The notes below the pieces were generated by a model. It did not search any database and was not told the origin of the DNA. It worked only from the letters and a program-made list of their open reading frames with translations. DNA of 64,000 bases, from assembly GCA_964017065.1 (NCBI GenBank), contig OZ024788.1, positions 6,701,182-6,765,181 of the forward strand, given 5' to 3'. The position numbers were made by a program, and so were the translations under genes. Shown one piece after another: positions 12,491-24,809 of this stretch (the stretch's first letter is position 1; each line of letters starts with the position of its first letter). The stretch is from Haliclona indistincta (Eukaryota > Porifera > Demospongiae > Haplosclerida > Chalinidae).

Positions 12491-14697
12491 TTAAAAAGGA
12501 TTGAGAAAGAGAGCTAAGAAGAGATTAATCTTTTATTACCTACTTGGAAAAGCGGAGAATCCATAATAGTTTACATTTGGGAATTACCCTTTTAACACTG
12601 CAGTCAGGGTAACCATACAGAGGATTGCAAGTTGCTTGACCAAACATTTGCTAGCGCATGCGCAGTACGTTATCTGTATAATTAGTATACAGAAACACGC
12701 TATGGGTATGGGCATGCGTTAACAGGAAATTGTTTAGTCAAGCAACCTGCAATCCCCTGTAATAAGTTAATTTGCAGTTCTATTGGTATGGTCTGGTATG
12801 TGCGCATGCGCAAATTATGACCAATTCTGCATGAGCACTGAGTTATGGTGTGTGCATGTGTGCTCATAATGGTGTGTGCATGTGTACTAAGTACTGTGTG
12901 CATGTGTGTGCTAGATTTTTATTCTAGCAAGCATTTGTGACTAGTACTTTATAGGAGAGATTTTTTGAACAGTACCTGATTAGTTCTGCATGTAGATAAA
13001 CCTAGTATAAGATGTAAGCTTATTACCTGTGCTAAGTTGTAACAGATGTGTGGTATTGCCTACTCAACTGCTAAATGTCCACCTGACATGAAATTTCTAC
13101 CATGTGCAGTTTGCAGGTAATATGGATTGTTTGGTGTCATACTGCTACTATCAGTGTATTATTTCAATGCTGAGCATGCAAGCTGCATTTATCAGATTTT
13201 TGGTCAGACAATAATAGTAAAAAGTTTTGACAATTTAAGGTGTGCCAACTATGAGGATTGTGTTTATATGGCTTTGCTGTGTACTAAACGTAGTGTTGGA
13301 TGTCACCATGTCTTGTGCTCCGCCCAGGATTATTTTAGCCCAGGATTATTTTAGTGGTTTGCAATTGAAGCATGAGACTTGGTTCTCCTCACATGACCTC
13401 AACCTTCATGACTTGCATACTCTTGGATATTTTTGTGCATGCAGGTCTAAACACGTTGTCCAGTCTATTGATGAAAGCTGACAAGGGCTGCCTCATACAG
13501 GCTAGAGTTTGCAGATATATAGAAAGAAATTGAAAGGAGAAGACAATGGTTCTCAAGTCAGTAAGATAGTGCTAGCTGTGATTTGCTGAGTGATCAAACA
13601 GGCATTAATGCAGCTAGCTATAATAATGTGTATACAAAGTATCTGCATGGGTGTGTTATAGTTAGAACATGCCTCTGAGCTGCTATATGCCCCAAAGAAG
13701 GCATGTGCTAGACCATAGGAGCCTTAAGATCAAATCATTTGAGTGTCTGGATATTGTTAGCCAACTTTAAAATCCACAGTAAGAAGAACTGTGGATTTTA
13801 ATTTCAGGATTGTTAAAAAGTATTTATTTTGAGATTGCAAGAATTTGTGAAATTGGATATTGTGTCTGTGTAATAGAATGAATAAATATGCTATCTATAT
13901 TTTAGCTATAAAAAAAAAACTGAAAAGTTGTGAAAAGTGCTGAAATCCATTTGTGTGAATTTTACTGGCTCTCACACACACACACTTTGTGCTATTTTTG
14001 TTCAGGATTCCACCTTATGTACCAGGAGAGGTGATAGCTGGACATCAGCATTGCAATTCTCAGGTGACTTTGTATGGTAGCTGAGCACAATCCCAAATGT
14101 TAAATATTACTAGAATTTTTGTTAAGCAATGCTGAAGTGAAAAGCATGAAGTGTAACCTTGAAAGTTTTCAGTTACTGTTGTCTTTATTCGCACAATGGA
14201 GGATAATCAGAGACTGAACACATTAAGGCATGATAGTCACACTATATTTTCACAATGTCCCTATTGTTCTTTTGTAATTCTTATGCCTTGGTGGGCTAAG
14301 CCACGAGGCATACAGTAGTCCGTTTGTCAGTCAGTCAGTCATTCCGTCTTTTACTTTAGTTTTGCGGTGCATGTTGAACAATGAGCCCTGAAACTAGCAA
14401 TGCAAGTAGAACTCGATATTATCTCGCTTTTCAACATTTAAAACGTGTATACAAAGCTTCGTTCTCGATCGAGTTATGGCATGATTTAAATACCTCTCGA
14501 TCAATGGCGATCTGGAGTTCTTTGTAGACGTAAATATCCACAGTTGACTGCCTAGAAGCTGATAGTTCACTACAGGATAGCAGTGCATGTCTAAAGAAAT
14601 TGTGTATAATGGCCATATCTTGGTGTGTGCTTGCTTAACATTATAGACACACCCAGTTGATTAGTGGCCAGCACTGATTGGCTTCTGATTGTATAAC
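12491..14697 (+). other. Gene-poor region with two possible short Cys-bearing exons
   Basis: No protein family is recognised. Two segments look exon-like. One follows ttgtaacag at about 13040-13114, reads CGIAYSTAKCPPDMKFLPC and ends at a gtaata donor. The other, after tttttgttcag at about 14006-14061, reads IPPYVPGEVIAGHQHCNS and ends at gtgact. Together they could be part of a small cysteine-rich secreted protein, but no start, stop or further exons are evident. The rest is AT-rich with short TG stretches. Confidence 0.2.
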
Positions 14698-14946
14698 TAC
14701 TGTGGTTTTCATGCTTCTTGCAAAATTTGATTCGTGAAGCGTGAACCATACATTATCAGCAATAAAATTGGATCCAAACGCTGTAGTACTGAATCTCATC
14801 GATGCAATGCATATAAAGAGACATGTCATATACATTGCATCGATGGGATTCAGTACTACTGCGTGCGGATCCAATTTTATTGCTGATAATGTATGGTTCA
14901 CAGTTTACAAATCGAATTTTGCAAGAAGCATGAAAACCGCTGTATT
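14698..14946. mobile_element. Foldback (palindromic) MITE, ~250 bp
   Basis: Arms of about 110 bp are near-perfect inverse complements: left begins actgtggttttcatgcttct, right ends agaagcatgaaaaccgctgt. A loop of about 25 bp lies near 14815. The same short protein-like phrase can be read from both strands, showing that open frames here come from the palindrome. Confidence 0.85.
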
Positions 14947-15052
14947 ATACTGCATTGTGATTGCTGTACAGGAAGGTATAACAGCTGCAGTTTGCTGTGT
15001 ATGGCATTCCATGGAGGCATCTGCACCTTTGGTGCTTCATTATATGTATTAC

Positions 15053-15654
15053 TTAACCCTTTAAGGCCTATAGCGGATTTAGGCGCCATAATCGACTCCA
15101 CCTACTCTAGACGTCATAAAAAGTGCAAAAAGTGCTCTAGAAAGGTCAAAACAAGTTTAATTGCAAAAGATGACTTTACCTGAAAAAAGCCACTGTTTTT
15201 CGGCGCGCCCTCCCCACTAAAACGTACAGAACGGGGGAATTTTAAAGGGGGGTGTCCCCCTGTTAACCTGGGGTTCGAAGGGGCGGAGCCCCTCGCCACT
15301 TTTGGCATTTTAAAGGCTTCAGGATGCCCGGAAATGCATACTTGGGCATAGAATATGGTCTAAACTATGCTGTTTGCTCACCTGGACACCACCAGGTTTT
15401 TGTATCAGTCACCAGGTCTAAACGAAGACCAAAATTGGCTGAATAATGACGAGGTCGCAGCACTTAAGTGGCTTCAGTTCCTAAGTGGGAGTGGCCAACT
15501 CAGAGTTTAGTACATGGTCGTAAACTTTGACATACCAGGAAAAAACAGTGCTAGTTTGGAACAGCTAGCGTACTGCATGTTGTAGAAAATGCAAGACAAA
15601 CTGTCAGTTTAGAGCTAGTCGAATTTTCGTCAAAATAATTCAGGCACTAAAGAG
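15053..15654. other. Low-complexity intergenic DNA with GGGG/CCCC palindrome
   Basis: Contains small palindromes (for example gggggtgtccccc near 15246 and ggggcggagcccc near 15280). It starts with cctttaaggcctatagcgga and has no recognised coding content. It may be a further non-autonomous element; its ends were not defined. Confidence 0.35.
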
Positions 15655-15822
15655 TTAATGTAGGTAAGGAGTGCTCTATGTGATTTATGGCACGAGGGGT
15701 GTGGTCGAGTGGCTGATAAAGCACAAGGCGAAGCCGAGTGCTTTATCAGACACGAGACCACAGCCCGAGTGCCATAAATCACGTAGAGCATAACTTACCT
15801 ACATTAAGTGATTTAAAGTATA
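15655..15822. mobile_element. Foldback MITE, ~165 bp
   Basis: Inverted arms: ttaatgtaggtaaggagtgc ... and ... acttacctacattaa. The central stem is tgataaagcac / gtgctttatca around aaggcgaagccgag. The whole element can form one long imperfect hairpin. Confidence 0.8.
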
Positions 15823-16884
15823 TGCCCAGGCAGCAGCTATGTTGCGACAAGCGATTTCTTGTGAATGGCTGACTTAGCGTGCTATATGGGAATTAAAGCA
15901 CGTTCAATATGACGCTGATATTGTACGGTGGCCGGGGATCACGAAATACGTGATTTACAGGAAGCGCGGTGCCTTTGATTCCGCCCACTCATATACTTTA
16001 AGTGACTGTATTCATAAATCAGGCTTATGGCCCTGAATATTTGTCCATTTTGACCATTAATGACATGCAAATTGTCGAAGACATCTTCTGAAAAGTTTTG
16101 TTTTTATGGATTCTACATTAGCCATTTTTACCAACTACACTATTGTGTTTCTATTGAAGAAAAACACTATTTTCTCAGTTCCATCTCTACATATATACTC
16201 TCGTTTGAGCATCTATTACTCCTTTAAACAATACCTGATTAAACAAAAGCTACAGACCTATTCTATAGTCATTTGGCTACCTGTTGATATATAAATCTCA
16301 ATTTTGGATTCCAGCCCATAAGCTTGATTTATGGAAGTACTGTTAAATACCTTTACTTCTAGGCTATATTATACTCTTTTGTCTTTGAATTAGGTGCTTT
16401 TAAGATTTCACATTCATGGGATGAAAAGCCCTGTAGCCCAACACTATTGTACCAACCTAACCTGATTACTAACCACTTTACACAGTACCTCCCATATCTT
16501 AATATGGGAGGTACATCCATTCATTTGTACTAAAGGGGTACATCCATTATTTGTACTAGTAATAATTACGATAATTGTTTCACTGACCAATCTGTCCAGG
16601 TGTTCCTAGTTGAGATGACAAACAATCTTGTTGCCCACGTTCTGGTGGAGTTAAGGTAAACCATGTATGAAGAACAGCCTATTGACCAATAAGATAATTT
16701 ATATTGGGAAAAGGAGCTTATTTGCACTTGCTTACCATACACAAGCTTGTCACATGTGACAATCTGACCAGTCTGCAGCTGATATCTGTCCTATGCTTGC
16801 CAACATGTTTGTGCCTCGCTCCTCAGTCATCCCTAGAGTGCTATGCATTAACCCTTTAAATGCTAAAAAACTAGTACATTTATA
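15823..16884. other. Intergenic, one short palindrome
   Basis: No gene recognised. A short perfect hairpin gtacctcccatatct / atatgggaggtac lies at 16484-16515. The remaining sequence is AT-rich. Confidence 0.4.
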
Positions 16885-17300
16885 AAATAGTGGGGGCGAG
16901 ACTGATCTGATATATGTGCTGCACAATTCAAGAACAATCCAATTTTCTACATAATTATGCACATCGGTAAGCCCTCTGGTATTCCCTTTGACGCTCCAGT
17001 CGTAGAGCTCTGTGCCGGATCAGGTGACTCTGCTGCTCGTTGTCATTTCCTGGCAATACTCTTGCCTTTCAGAAGTCGATCCAAGTGTTCCCCAGGCGTC
17101 TGGTTGTTGCGCTGTCTTGTTTTGAATCGCGCCACGTGAGGATTACATCATGGGGCGCGGTCAATGCATACGCGTGACTTCTTGGGAACATCGAGGCGAC
17201 AAACGCACCCCGTGCCACATAGATACATAGATAGATAGGTCTCCCGGAGGCTCGGAGCATTGTCACCATCAATGTGGGGCTCACTCAGGCTCGCCCCAAC
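16885..17300 (+). repeat. Dispersed repeat, inverted partner at 20213-20640
   Basis: Runs from tagtgggggcgagactgatc to ggctcgccccaac. It is matched in reverse complement at 20213-20640, with shared blocks gctccagtcgtagagctctg, tgtcttgttttgaatcgcgc and accatcaatgtggggct. The outer ends are themselves inverted (gggggcgag ... ctcgcccc), as expected of a transposable element. The pair encloses the EAR-repeat gene. Confidence 0.8.
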
Positions 17301-17933
17301 CTTTTTGCCAGTGATTAGCTGCAATCACCCACACTCAAGTCTGTCAAGATGCTCCTCCCACTTTGTAAGTGAAGCTGATAAAGTGCAGTTTGCTCAAAGT
17401 TAGTACTTTGGGGCTGGCTACTGAAAAGTACATACAAATAGCAGTGGTTTTGGTGAGTGCAAAATGTAGCCCAGATCATGGAGAATATGCAAAAATGTCC
17501 AAATTTTCTCGGTGGCCATTTTTCATAAAATATATTGTGAATTTTCCACAGAAGCCATAGAAAAGGTAGTGCACCAATACGTTTAGCAGGGGGTGCGTGC
17601 CGAAAACCACTGGATTTATAGGGTTATTTGTATTCTTCAATTTAGCTTAGTTTCGGAATATTTTAGCACTTTTGGGGATAAAGTTATGGTGTCTGAAGTA
17701 TGTATGATGCCAAATGGCGTCATTGGGGGCTTAAGGGAACCAAGTTAACTCACCCTTAAATCCCACCCAATAATTTTTTTGTAAAAACTGTGTTTGATTA
17801 TGGTAACCAATTACTATGGTAACCAATCACCTCCCCATGGTTTCCAGCAACTGGCTATTTAATGAATGGACACTTTAGACAGTCATCATTCTGCATTTTT
17901 CTGCCTTCTACAATTTCTACGATATCTACTACG
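17301..17933. promoter_or_regulatory. Upstream region of the EAR-repeat gene, no motif defined
   Basis: Non-coding 5' region. A short tandem tatggtaaccaat (17804 and 17816) is the only repeated motif noticed. No TATA box or other promoter element could be assigned with confidence. Confidence 0.25.
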
Positions 17934-18290
17934 ATGCCTTTGTTGTTCAGGAACACTCTGCCTGTGATTGTATGCATAGACCTGCTGCTTTCTAGTGGTC
18001 TTGCTATGCCAATATCTCACAGTGGAGAAAAGGAGTATAATGTTTCAAGCACTGCACATGATGATGACCTTGCAGGTTTAAATAGAAACATATCTGCTTT
18101 GACCGAGCAAGTGAGTTGATACAGTGTTTGGTGCATGCAGCAGTTTTGATGATCTAAAGTTTCATGATGGTATACACAACTAAAAATATGATTTTTTTGT
18201 TATGCGTTTAGGTGCATCAGCTGAAATCTGAACTTTCCTATATTAAGCAGTCGATTACAGATCATTATCAACTTGCGCAAGATAGTGGTA

Positions 18291-18364
<74 letters not shown>

Positions 18365-19767
18365 TGTGTTTCTAATCTGCTCCTGTAGAAGCTGTCTCGT
18401 TCATTAATGCATGCTTTTTCTCAAGTCTGCTGAATTTGTGTCAATTGATCAAAGCCGTAGCCATGCATGTGCCTCTGTGAATATGCTGCGAAGCCAGTGA
18501 ATCATGATAAATATTTTGGTGAACCCAGCACTGTTAAAGCCATTGTCTTAGGTTTTTCCTTTTTGAAAATGAATTTTAAAATCCTCAAAGCCAGACTGCT
18601 GCGTCAAACATAGACCAGCTAAAATCAACTATCATTCCGCAGCTTGCAATGGGCTCAACACAAAATGCATGCTAGCTAGCTCATGATAAGTGGTTGTTGT
18701 AATGGCTTGAATTTTTTGCAGTTACAGCATCAAATGGACCTAGATTTTTTGTTGAACATTCAACTATAAATATCAGAGGCACAAAGCACATTGCATTGTT
18801 TCTTTTGAATGGACAACAAATACTCTCAGTCGTTGATTTTACCGGTGATGTTCATCTTCTTGTAAAGCCAACTATTTTATCACAGCAGTATCACACAGTT
18901 CAGAACATCGTCGGAAAATATGCGGAAGCTTCAACTGAATTTGTTATCAACAACAAACATTATCTAGCTTTAGCATGCTCAGGGAGTTCAATTGTTCTGA
19001 AGTACAATGGACGCGAGTTTGTTGATTACCAAACTTTTCTACCTCATGAATCATTATCCGTTGCCTTTGTTTCAGTCTCATCTGTGGATCCAGTAACACA
19101 ACATCATTTACTAGCTTTTTCTTCTTACTCTTATAGAACCAGATACGACCTCCCGTCGAACTTATATCGCTGGAACAACTCTACACAACACTTTGATACC
19201 TACCAATCTCTACCAAGCACTGGAGCTACAAATATCAGATTCTTTTTCGCTGACCGTGAACTACATCTAGCCATTGCCTGTTCAATGAATCGTACAAGAA
19301 CAGCTCTTAACAATGCTTTCTCACAGATCTACGTTTGGAGAAACTCTGTTTTTACTCTGTTTCAGCAGCTACCAGTCCCATCAGCTCAAGATATATATCC
19401 GATGGTGATTGGCTGCCATACATTTCTAATTATTTCGACAAACTCAGCTTCACATGTGTACTACAAAGAAAACCATTCTTTTAAAGAGCATTCCTTTTCG
19501 CTGCCTCTAAATACTCTTCACCGTCCACAACATTTTCGTATAAAGTCTGAACATTTTCTCGCTGTAGTAGCAAATCAGACCACTACACATATTTACCTGA
19601 TCAATGGCAAGTCATTCCAATATCATGAAAGTCTTTCCGTACCATCACCAAGTTTTCTATATTTTCCACACTTCCAAACTTCATCACAACCTATTCTACT
19701 TGTAGCCAATAAAATGAATTCTATTAAGGTATTTAAATGGAAGCGTGTAGATGAAACTTGTAATTAA
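17934..19767 (+). CDS. Secreted coiled-coil plus EAR/EPTP-repeat protein
   Basis: Three exons give about 432 residues: 17934-18110, 18212-18287 and 18722-19767 (stop). Residues 1-25 form a signal peptide (MPLLFRNTLPVIVCIDLLLS then GLA). Residues about 35-85 are a short polar, possibly coiled-coil segment. The long exon carries repeated units of about 50 residues with the EAR/EPTP pattern seen in TSPEAR and LGI proteins, e.g. HYLALACSGSSIVLKYNG, ELHLAIACSMN...SQIYVWRN and LLVANKMNSIKVFKWK; these probably build a beta-propeller. Many N-x-S/T sites agree with secretion. The start was chosen for the signal peptide; an upstream in-frame ATG at 17862 would bury it. EAR proteins are extracellular ligands or adhesion proteins; the partner here is unknown. 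A TG microsatellite (18291-18363) abuts the second donor. Confidence 0.78.
18291..18363 (+). repeat. (TG)n microsatellite at a splice donor
   Basis: About 33 TG units begin eight bases after the donor gtatgt of exon 2 of the EAR-repeat gene. Confidence 0.95.
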
Positions 19768-19856
19768 ACTTTCCACAAGACTAGGTACCAATAATAATTA
19801 TTATTGACTAATAATGCACACACATTCATTTTTTGATTACATATATTCTGTTATGG

Positions 19857-20156
19857 ATTGACAGTTCAAGTAGAAAATATTCGATAACGCTCCACAATGG
19901 ATCTGGCCATAATCTAGCTATATTGTGTCATTTGTCGTCTTGGAAACAGCCAGACCTTGTGTTGACCCAGAGCAACTCCTACACTAGATTGTCGACCATG
20001 CATGCTAACTACTTTCTATACATAGAAAGAATACTGACTTCACAACTGGTAGCTAGCACATGTTGTAGCGAGTTCATGTGCGACAATGGTAACTGCATTC
20101 TTGGTTCTCTGAGATGCGATGGAGTATCTGATGATTCCGATGAAGGCGTGAGTGTG
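19857..20156 (+). pseudogene. Possible detached exons with LDL-receptor class A fragment
   Basis: Open frame downstream of the EAR-gene stop. Its end reads CSEFMCDNGNCILGSLRCDG then VSDDSDE, an LDLa domain. The usual DCxDxSDE end is shortened and one conserved cysteine is missing. An acceptor (tgttgtag) precedes CSEFM-coding sequence at about 20066. It could be a decaying exon of a longer ancestral secreted protein or an alternative 3' exon of the EAR gene. The terminal repeat at 20213 begins soon afterwards. Confidence 0.4.
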
Positions 20157-20212
20157 TGAGAGAAAAAGAGCTTGAATAAAATTGACAGGAAATGTTGCTC
20201 TTTCTTGTAGCC

Positions 20213-20640
20213 CCAAGACCACGACCATAATTGGGGCGAGCCCCACATTGATGGTGATGTGTGTCCCACGTCGCGGGGAATGTTTGTATATATGTATGTA
20301 TGTATCTGGCCGCGTGGTGCGTTTGTCCTCCCTATGTTCCCGAGAAGTCACATGCGCATACACATTGACCGCGCCACATGATGTAATCCTCACATGGCGC
20401 GATTCAAAACAAGACAGCGCATTGGAGACGCCTGGATCGACTTCTACAAGGTAAGAGACTAGAGTACTGCCAGGAAGCGACAACGAGCAGCAGAGTCACC
20501 TGATCACAGAGCTCTACGACTGGAGCGACAACGGGAATACAAGAGCAGAGGGCTTACTGTTGTGCATATGTAGAAAAATTGTGCAGGACATAAATCAGCT
20601 CAGGCTCGCCCCCAGTATTTTATAATTGTTCGAATGAGTT
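20213..20640 (-). repeat. Inverted partner of the 16885-17300 repeat
   Basis: Reverse complement of the element at 16885-17300, with short indels such as a tatgtatgtatgta stretch. Both outer ends carry ggggcgagcc. The two copies point towards each other around the EAR-repeat gene. Confidence 0.8.
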
Positions 20641-20890
20641 TACTTCTGACGGTAAATACTGTCTATTATACTTGCTTTATTGATCTGTGTTTACTACAGT
20701 GCTGCCGACACTTTCTATTAACCTGCTCAAGACGCGATTTTTTTTAAATCTGTTTGAACAATAATTAATTATTCAGTTACAATGTTGTGTTTACTTCACA
20801 AAAAATTGTTTTGATATTCTATATCACTTTCGTTGGCAGCCCAAGAGACTTATGAAGGAACACAGAAATTTGACAACCCTATACCAAAAA

Positions 20891-23296
20891 TTATGAATTA
20901 TGACTATAACTTTTTTTATTGCTTTGTGCTAGTTTGCTCACTTGATTCAAACGCCGTATCATGTGATGTGGACTCTCGTAATGTGAGCCAGTCTCGTCAG
21001 TTTGAAACACAACTGTTCCACGAGGCAACTGAGAGGTGATATTTTGGTGAGGCAGCCTTTGTAATAGTTTGGTTTTCTTCTTTGCTCGATACTTGTAGAT
21101 AAAATCCGATAGAGATGTAACATACTGCTCTACTGTAGCAAATGGAATTAATTCGTCAGCTTTAGAGGCTAGAACCATTATGGAGGGATAGTCCTACAGA
21201 TAGATGATGAGACCACTCGTTCAGATCACTGAAAATAATGATACCTGACAAGATAGATTTGCAGTGGGACAAACAGACTGCACAGCAGATCTTGTTGATC
21301 CATCACTACAAAGCAGAATAGGTACACCGTATTAGTCATGGATGAATACTTAGACTTACCTGCTATCACCAAACTCCGTAGCATCCAGTTCACTGATATA
21401 GTGACTACCATTCGTCAGACAATCAATGAGATTCACCACTGGATACTGTAGACATGACATTAACAGATTGCTAGTTAGCACACAAACTTAATGCATTGTT
21501 TAGTCATTACGTTTTAAAACCATAGTACAGCTCAAACTACCCAACACTTACACCGCGTTCACACTTGTTAGAAACAAACCAGGGCAGCCTGGTTGCAAAT
21601 CTCTGACAGTACGAATGCAACTGAACTGAACTGCATGCACCCCAACCATATATGTGGGCCGCTTCCTGCACGGTTTAATTGAGTCGGAGCTTTGATCATA
21701 ATATTGTGGCATGGTTCGGTTCGGCCTGGTTCCAACATGCAGTGTGAATGGGGCATTACTAGTTACCTCTAGTACAGCAGCTTGTAGTAGGTGTGGCCAG
21801 AGATTGCACAGCATAGCAACCGGCAGTCCTCCGGCACTGCGACCCCACACTGCAGTACGGTGAGGCTGAGAGAAACCAGCACTGTGAAGATGAGATAGAC
21901 AAGCACGAAGATCCTGAAGAGAGGAAAAGCAACATGTCACAACAGAAATCACAGGTCTGTATATCTTAGTATACTCTTGTACATCCCAGTATACTCTTGT
22001 ACATCTCAGTATACTCTTGTACATCTCAGTATACTCTAGCACATTTTAGTATACTCTTGTACATCTCAGTATACTCTTGTACATCTCAGTATACTCTAGC
22101 ATATAAAACTGTTCTGCATTTAACATACCAAACTCAATATCGTTGATGTGCATGTGCATTCATATTTAATGCACTAACTTCAAAAGATCTCATTTTATTT
22201 GCTCCCAAAGCACTGTAGTACCATTGTCTCCCCAGCTCACCGCCACCTCTGCATAATACAATGCTTATAGTACAGATAATAATTGTATTTAGTACCTAAT
22301 GTGACAGAATGCTATGATCCATCCTCTCCGAATCAGTGACATCATTCCGACATCATACCTCATCGATACAGGTAGTCCATGTGAACCTAACATACAAAAA
22401 TCTCATAATAACGAACACTGTAGGTTGCCTAGGGCTGGTTTTTCACTGCACAAAAATTTAAATTTTCTCAAATCTTAACGGGAATTATCTTAACAAGTGC
22501 AATACAGTTACAGGGTGAATTGTTCCACTCACAAATGTATGAAAGAAACCAGCTCTACGGCAGGTACGTCAAAATTATAGCTAGAATCTACTCACCGTAT
22601 ACCTTCGCTAAGAGAGGGTTCGAACTGTCTTTTGACAGTAGTCTTGGTTCGTAGAATAAAGTTATCGGCACACTCGTACCATCCTGTAAAACATACCATC
22701 GCGTCACTACACGTGACATATAAATGCCAAATTATAAGGTTTATGCACTTACAGCACTAACAGCAGTAGTCTTTTCAAGAGCATATCGGGAATCTGGACG
22801 CAACACTGACTGCAGTATATAACATAACATGTGCTAGCTGTAACAAATACATCATCTTTACTTGAGATTTGTCGTCTTTTAAGCTGATCTCTTTCAGAGT
22901 GGGTGGAGAAACAAGAGAAGAGAGCATAAGTTTGCAGGTGTCAGCATGAAATGGCTGCAGAACAAGACACATGCACATACCGAGTTACACCAAATACTCT
23001 GATGTTGTTCAACTAGTCCATTATGTGTGTACTGTGTACCTGATTTGACTTCTGCATATCAGTGAAACCATCAAAATGCTGAACAGAAGAGGTAGACTAA
23101 GGCATATGTCTCAAAAATAATATTATTACTATTAATCCGTGTTGTTGGTCATTGGTAGAAGTAGGTTTCATAGCTACGGCTGGAGCGAGCGAGCGACTGG
23201 TGCCATAGATGAGTAGAAAATCACGGAATAGTTCAATATCTTGTATAATAAACTGGACACAGAAAGGATAGAGAGGGAGAGAGAGAGGGAGGAAGG

Positions 23297-23361
<65 letters not shown>

Positions 23362-23380
23362 AGGGAGGGAGGGAGGGAGG

Positions 23381-23439
<59 letters not shown>

Positions 23440-23800
23440 AGGGAGGCCCTCCAGGAAGGAACAGAGAGAGAGGGAAGGGAGAGGGAGAGAGAGAGGAAAA
23501 GGAAAGAAGCGAGATAAAATGCTCAATTATTGCACTACGTACATTGTCAGGTGAGGTAAAGTAAGAAGTCCAATTTTCAGGTTCATCATCGCATGACGTC
23601 ATAACCTACATGTATATACATGTATTCACACAGCAAAACATTGTTGCAGAGGTCATATTAAATTTACCGCATACTCAGAATAAATGTCAGTGAGAATGTA
23701 GAACTGATTATGGGCGTGGTCAATATAGTAGTGAACCCCTGACTGGAGCGGCCTCACAAGTTGAGGAGAGTTCAGTGATGAACTCTGGAGAATTCGAACC

Positions 23801-23873
<73 letters not shown>

Positions 23874-24726
23874 CAATGGGGGGATCGAAACTCGCACAAG
23901 AGGGATTTTTGATCACACCTCGCTGGATGTTCGTGTTGAGGTTGTGACTGTGACATACTTGTTGTCTCTCGTCATGGCAACAGTCATGTGACAACTATAA
24001 TTATACAGACACTGATTTCCCAGCATCCTAACTAGGCTAACTCACCTATATAGCTAGCTAGTCTGGACTCACCTTGGTCTTGTTTCTTCATACAGCAGTA
24101 CATCACTGTCTTGTTTTTGACCATTTCTGTGCAACCATACTTGATAGGGACGACAGCGCTCATCACACCTCACAAAAAGCAGTTCTCGCTCATTTGGAAG
24201 TACTATATAAAATCCAGATATAAAATTTACATGTCTATTTATAATATAATATTTTTTATACAAATAAATTTCGCACTAACCACAGTAGTGTGTATCTGAT
24301 ACAGTGTCAATAATCCTGATGTCATTATGTTCTCGAGAAACATCAACAAGAAGTGTGTCAGTTCTGAGACTTCTCTCATCAGTCACCAGACAAGCAAATA
24401 CCTGCATGTGATGACGTCACATTACATCATAGCAAAGCTACTATCCGCTATCGATAAAGGCTGTTGCCCTTTTCTGACTGTCTTACTGTTTCTTGAGGGG
24501 AAAAGCGGTGCAAATCACTGAGTATTGTAGTCCTTCCTCTATCTCGTGCCCAAGCGAGTTTAGAAATTTTCTGCAGCAGTTTGTTGCTGGCTTGCAGCGA
24601 TTCTTGAGGATACACAGCTGGAGATTTGACTCTTGCAACTAACTGGTCTAGCAATAGCTTTGATCTGAAAAGAAATGTCCCCTTTATGAGCTTTTGGACT
24701 GGGTAGAAAACCGGACGAGAATACAT
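20891..24726 (-). CDS. S9 family prolyl-oligopeptidase (oligopeptidase B / PREPL-like)
   Basis: A serine hydrolase with a seven-bladed propeller followed by an alpha/beta-hydrolase domain; relatives cleave short peptides or, as PREPL, act mainly as thioesterases. About 16 exons can be traced. Propeller part: LLDQLVARVKSP, LLFVRCDERCRPYQVWLHRN, MTRDNKYVTVTTSTRTSSE, YYIDHAHNQFYILTDIYSEY and FIIQDIELFRDFLLIYG. Catalytic part: PITLFYEPRLLSKDSSNPLL, RRGWIIAFCHIRGGGELGRQ, then the nucleophile elbow GRSAGG near 21835. The last exon (20891-21192) has DYPSIMVLASKADELIP with the presumed acid Asp and TGSHYESPHH with the presumed catalytic His. An in-frame stop lies upstream of the first Met at 24726. 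Two introns are dominated by CT tracts on the sense strand. Whether it is closer to PREPL or oligopeptidase B cannot be settled by eye. Confidence 0.88.
21960..22105. repeat. 20-bp tandem repeat in an S9 peptidase intron
   Basis: About seven copies of the unit cagtatactcttgtacatct with variants (ctctagcacattttag). A degenerate minisatellite with no spacers, so not a CRISPR array. Confidence 0.9.
23268..23505 (-). repeat. (CT)n tract upstream of a 3' splice site (sense strand)
   Basis: Polypurine on the plus strand, pyrimidine on the coding strand. It ends at ctttctgtgtccag, the acceptor for the FIIQDIELFRDF exon of the S9 peptidase. Confidence 0.95.
23802..23870 (-). repeat. (CT)n tract forming a polypyrimidine tract
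   Basis: On the coding strand this pure CT run ends directly in ctctag, the acceptor of the VRILQSSSLNSPQ exon of the S9 peptidase. The plus-strand pseudogene has only four to five CT units at the same site (9035-9047). Confidence 0.95.
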
Positions 24727-24809
24727 GTGGAAAGAGGCGGAGTCGACAAATTTTAACCCGTTTGTAACATGCTAGTAAAACTGAGGTCTACTACTGGATT
24801 TACTTCACT

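Noticed and set aside
14641..15064. Two frames on opposite strands starting with the same MNHTLSAIKLDP text
   Set aside because: Both come from the arms of the foldback at 14698-14946, so the identity reflects the palindrome and not a gene pair.
19833..20159. Treating the LDLa frame as the C-terminus of the EAR-repeat CDS
   Set aside because: The EAR frame ends in a clear stop at 19767 and no donor before it gives an obvious in-frame join; kept as a separate possible fragment.
21960..22105. CRISPR-like array of short repeats
   Set aside because: Units are contiguous without unique spacers, degenerate, and lie in an animal gene intron.
24448..24726. A separate small gene at the S9 peptidase 5' end
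   Set aside because: The frame continues into the propeller exons and matches the first exon of the plus-strand pseudogene, so it is exon 1 of the peptidase.
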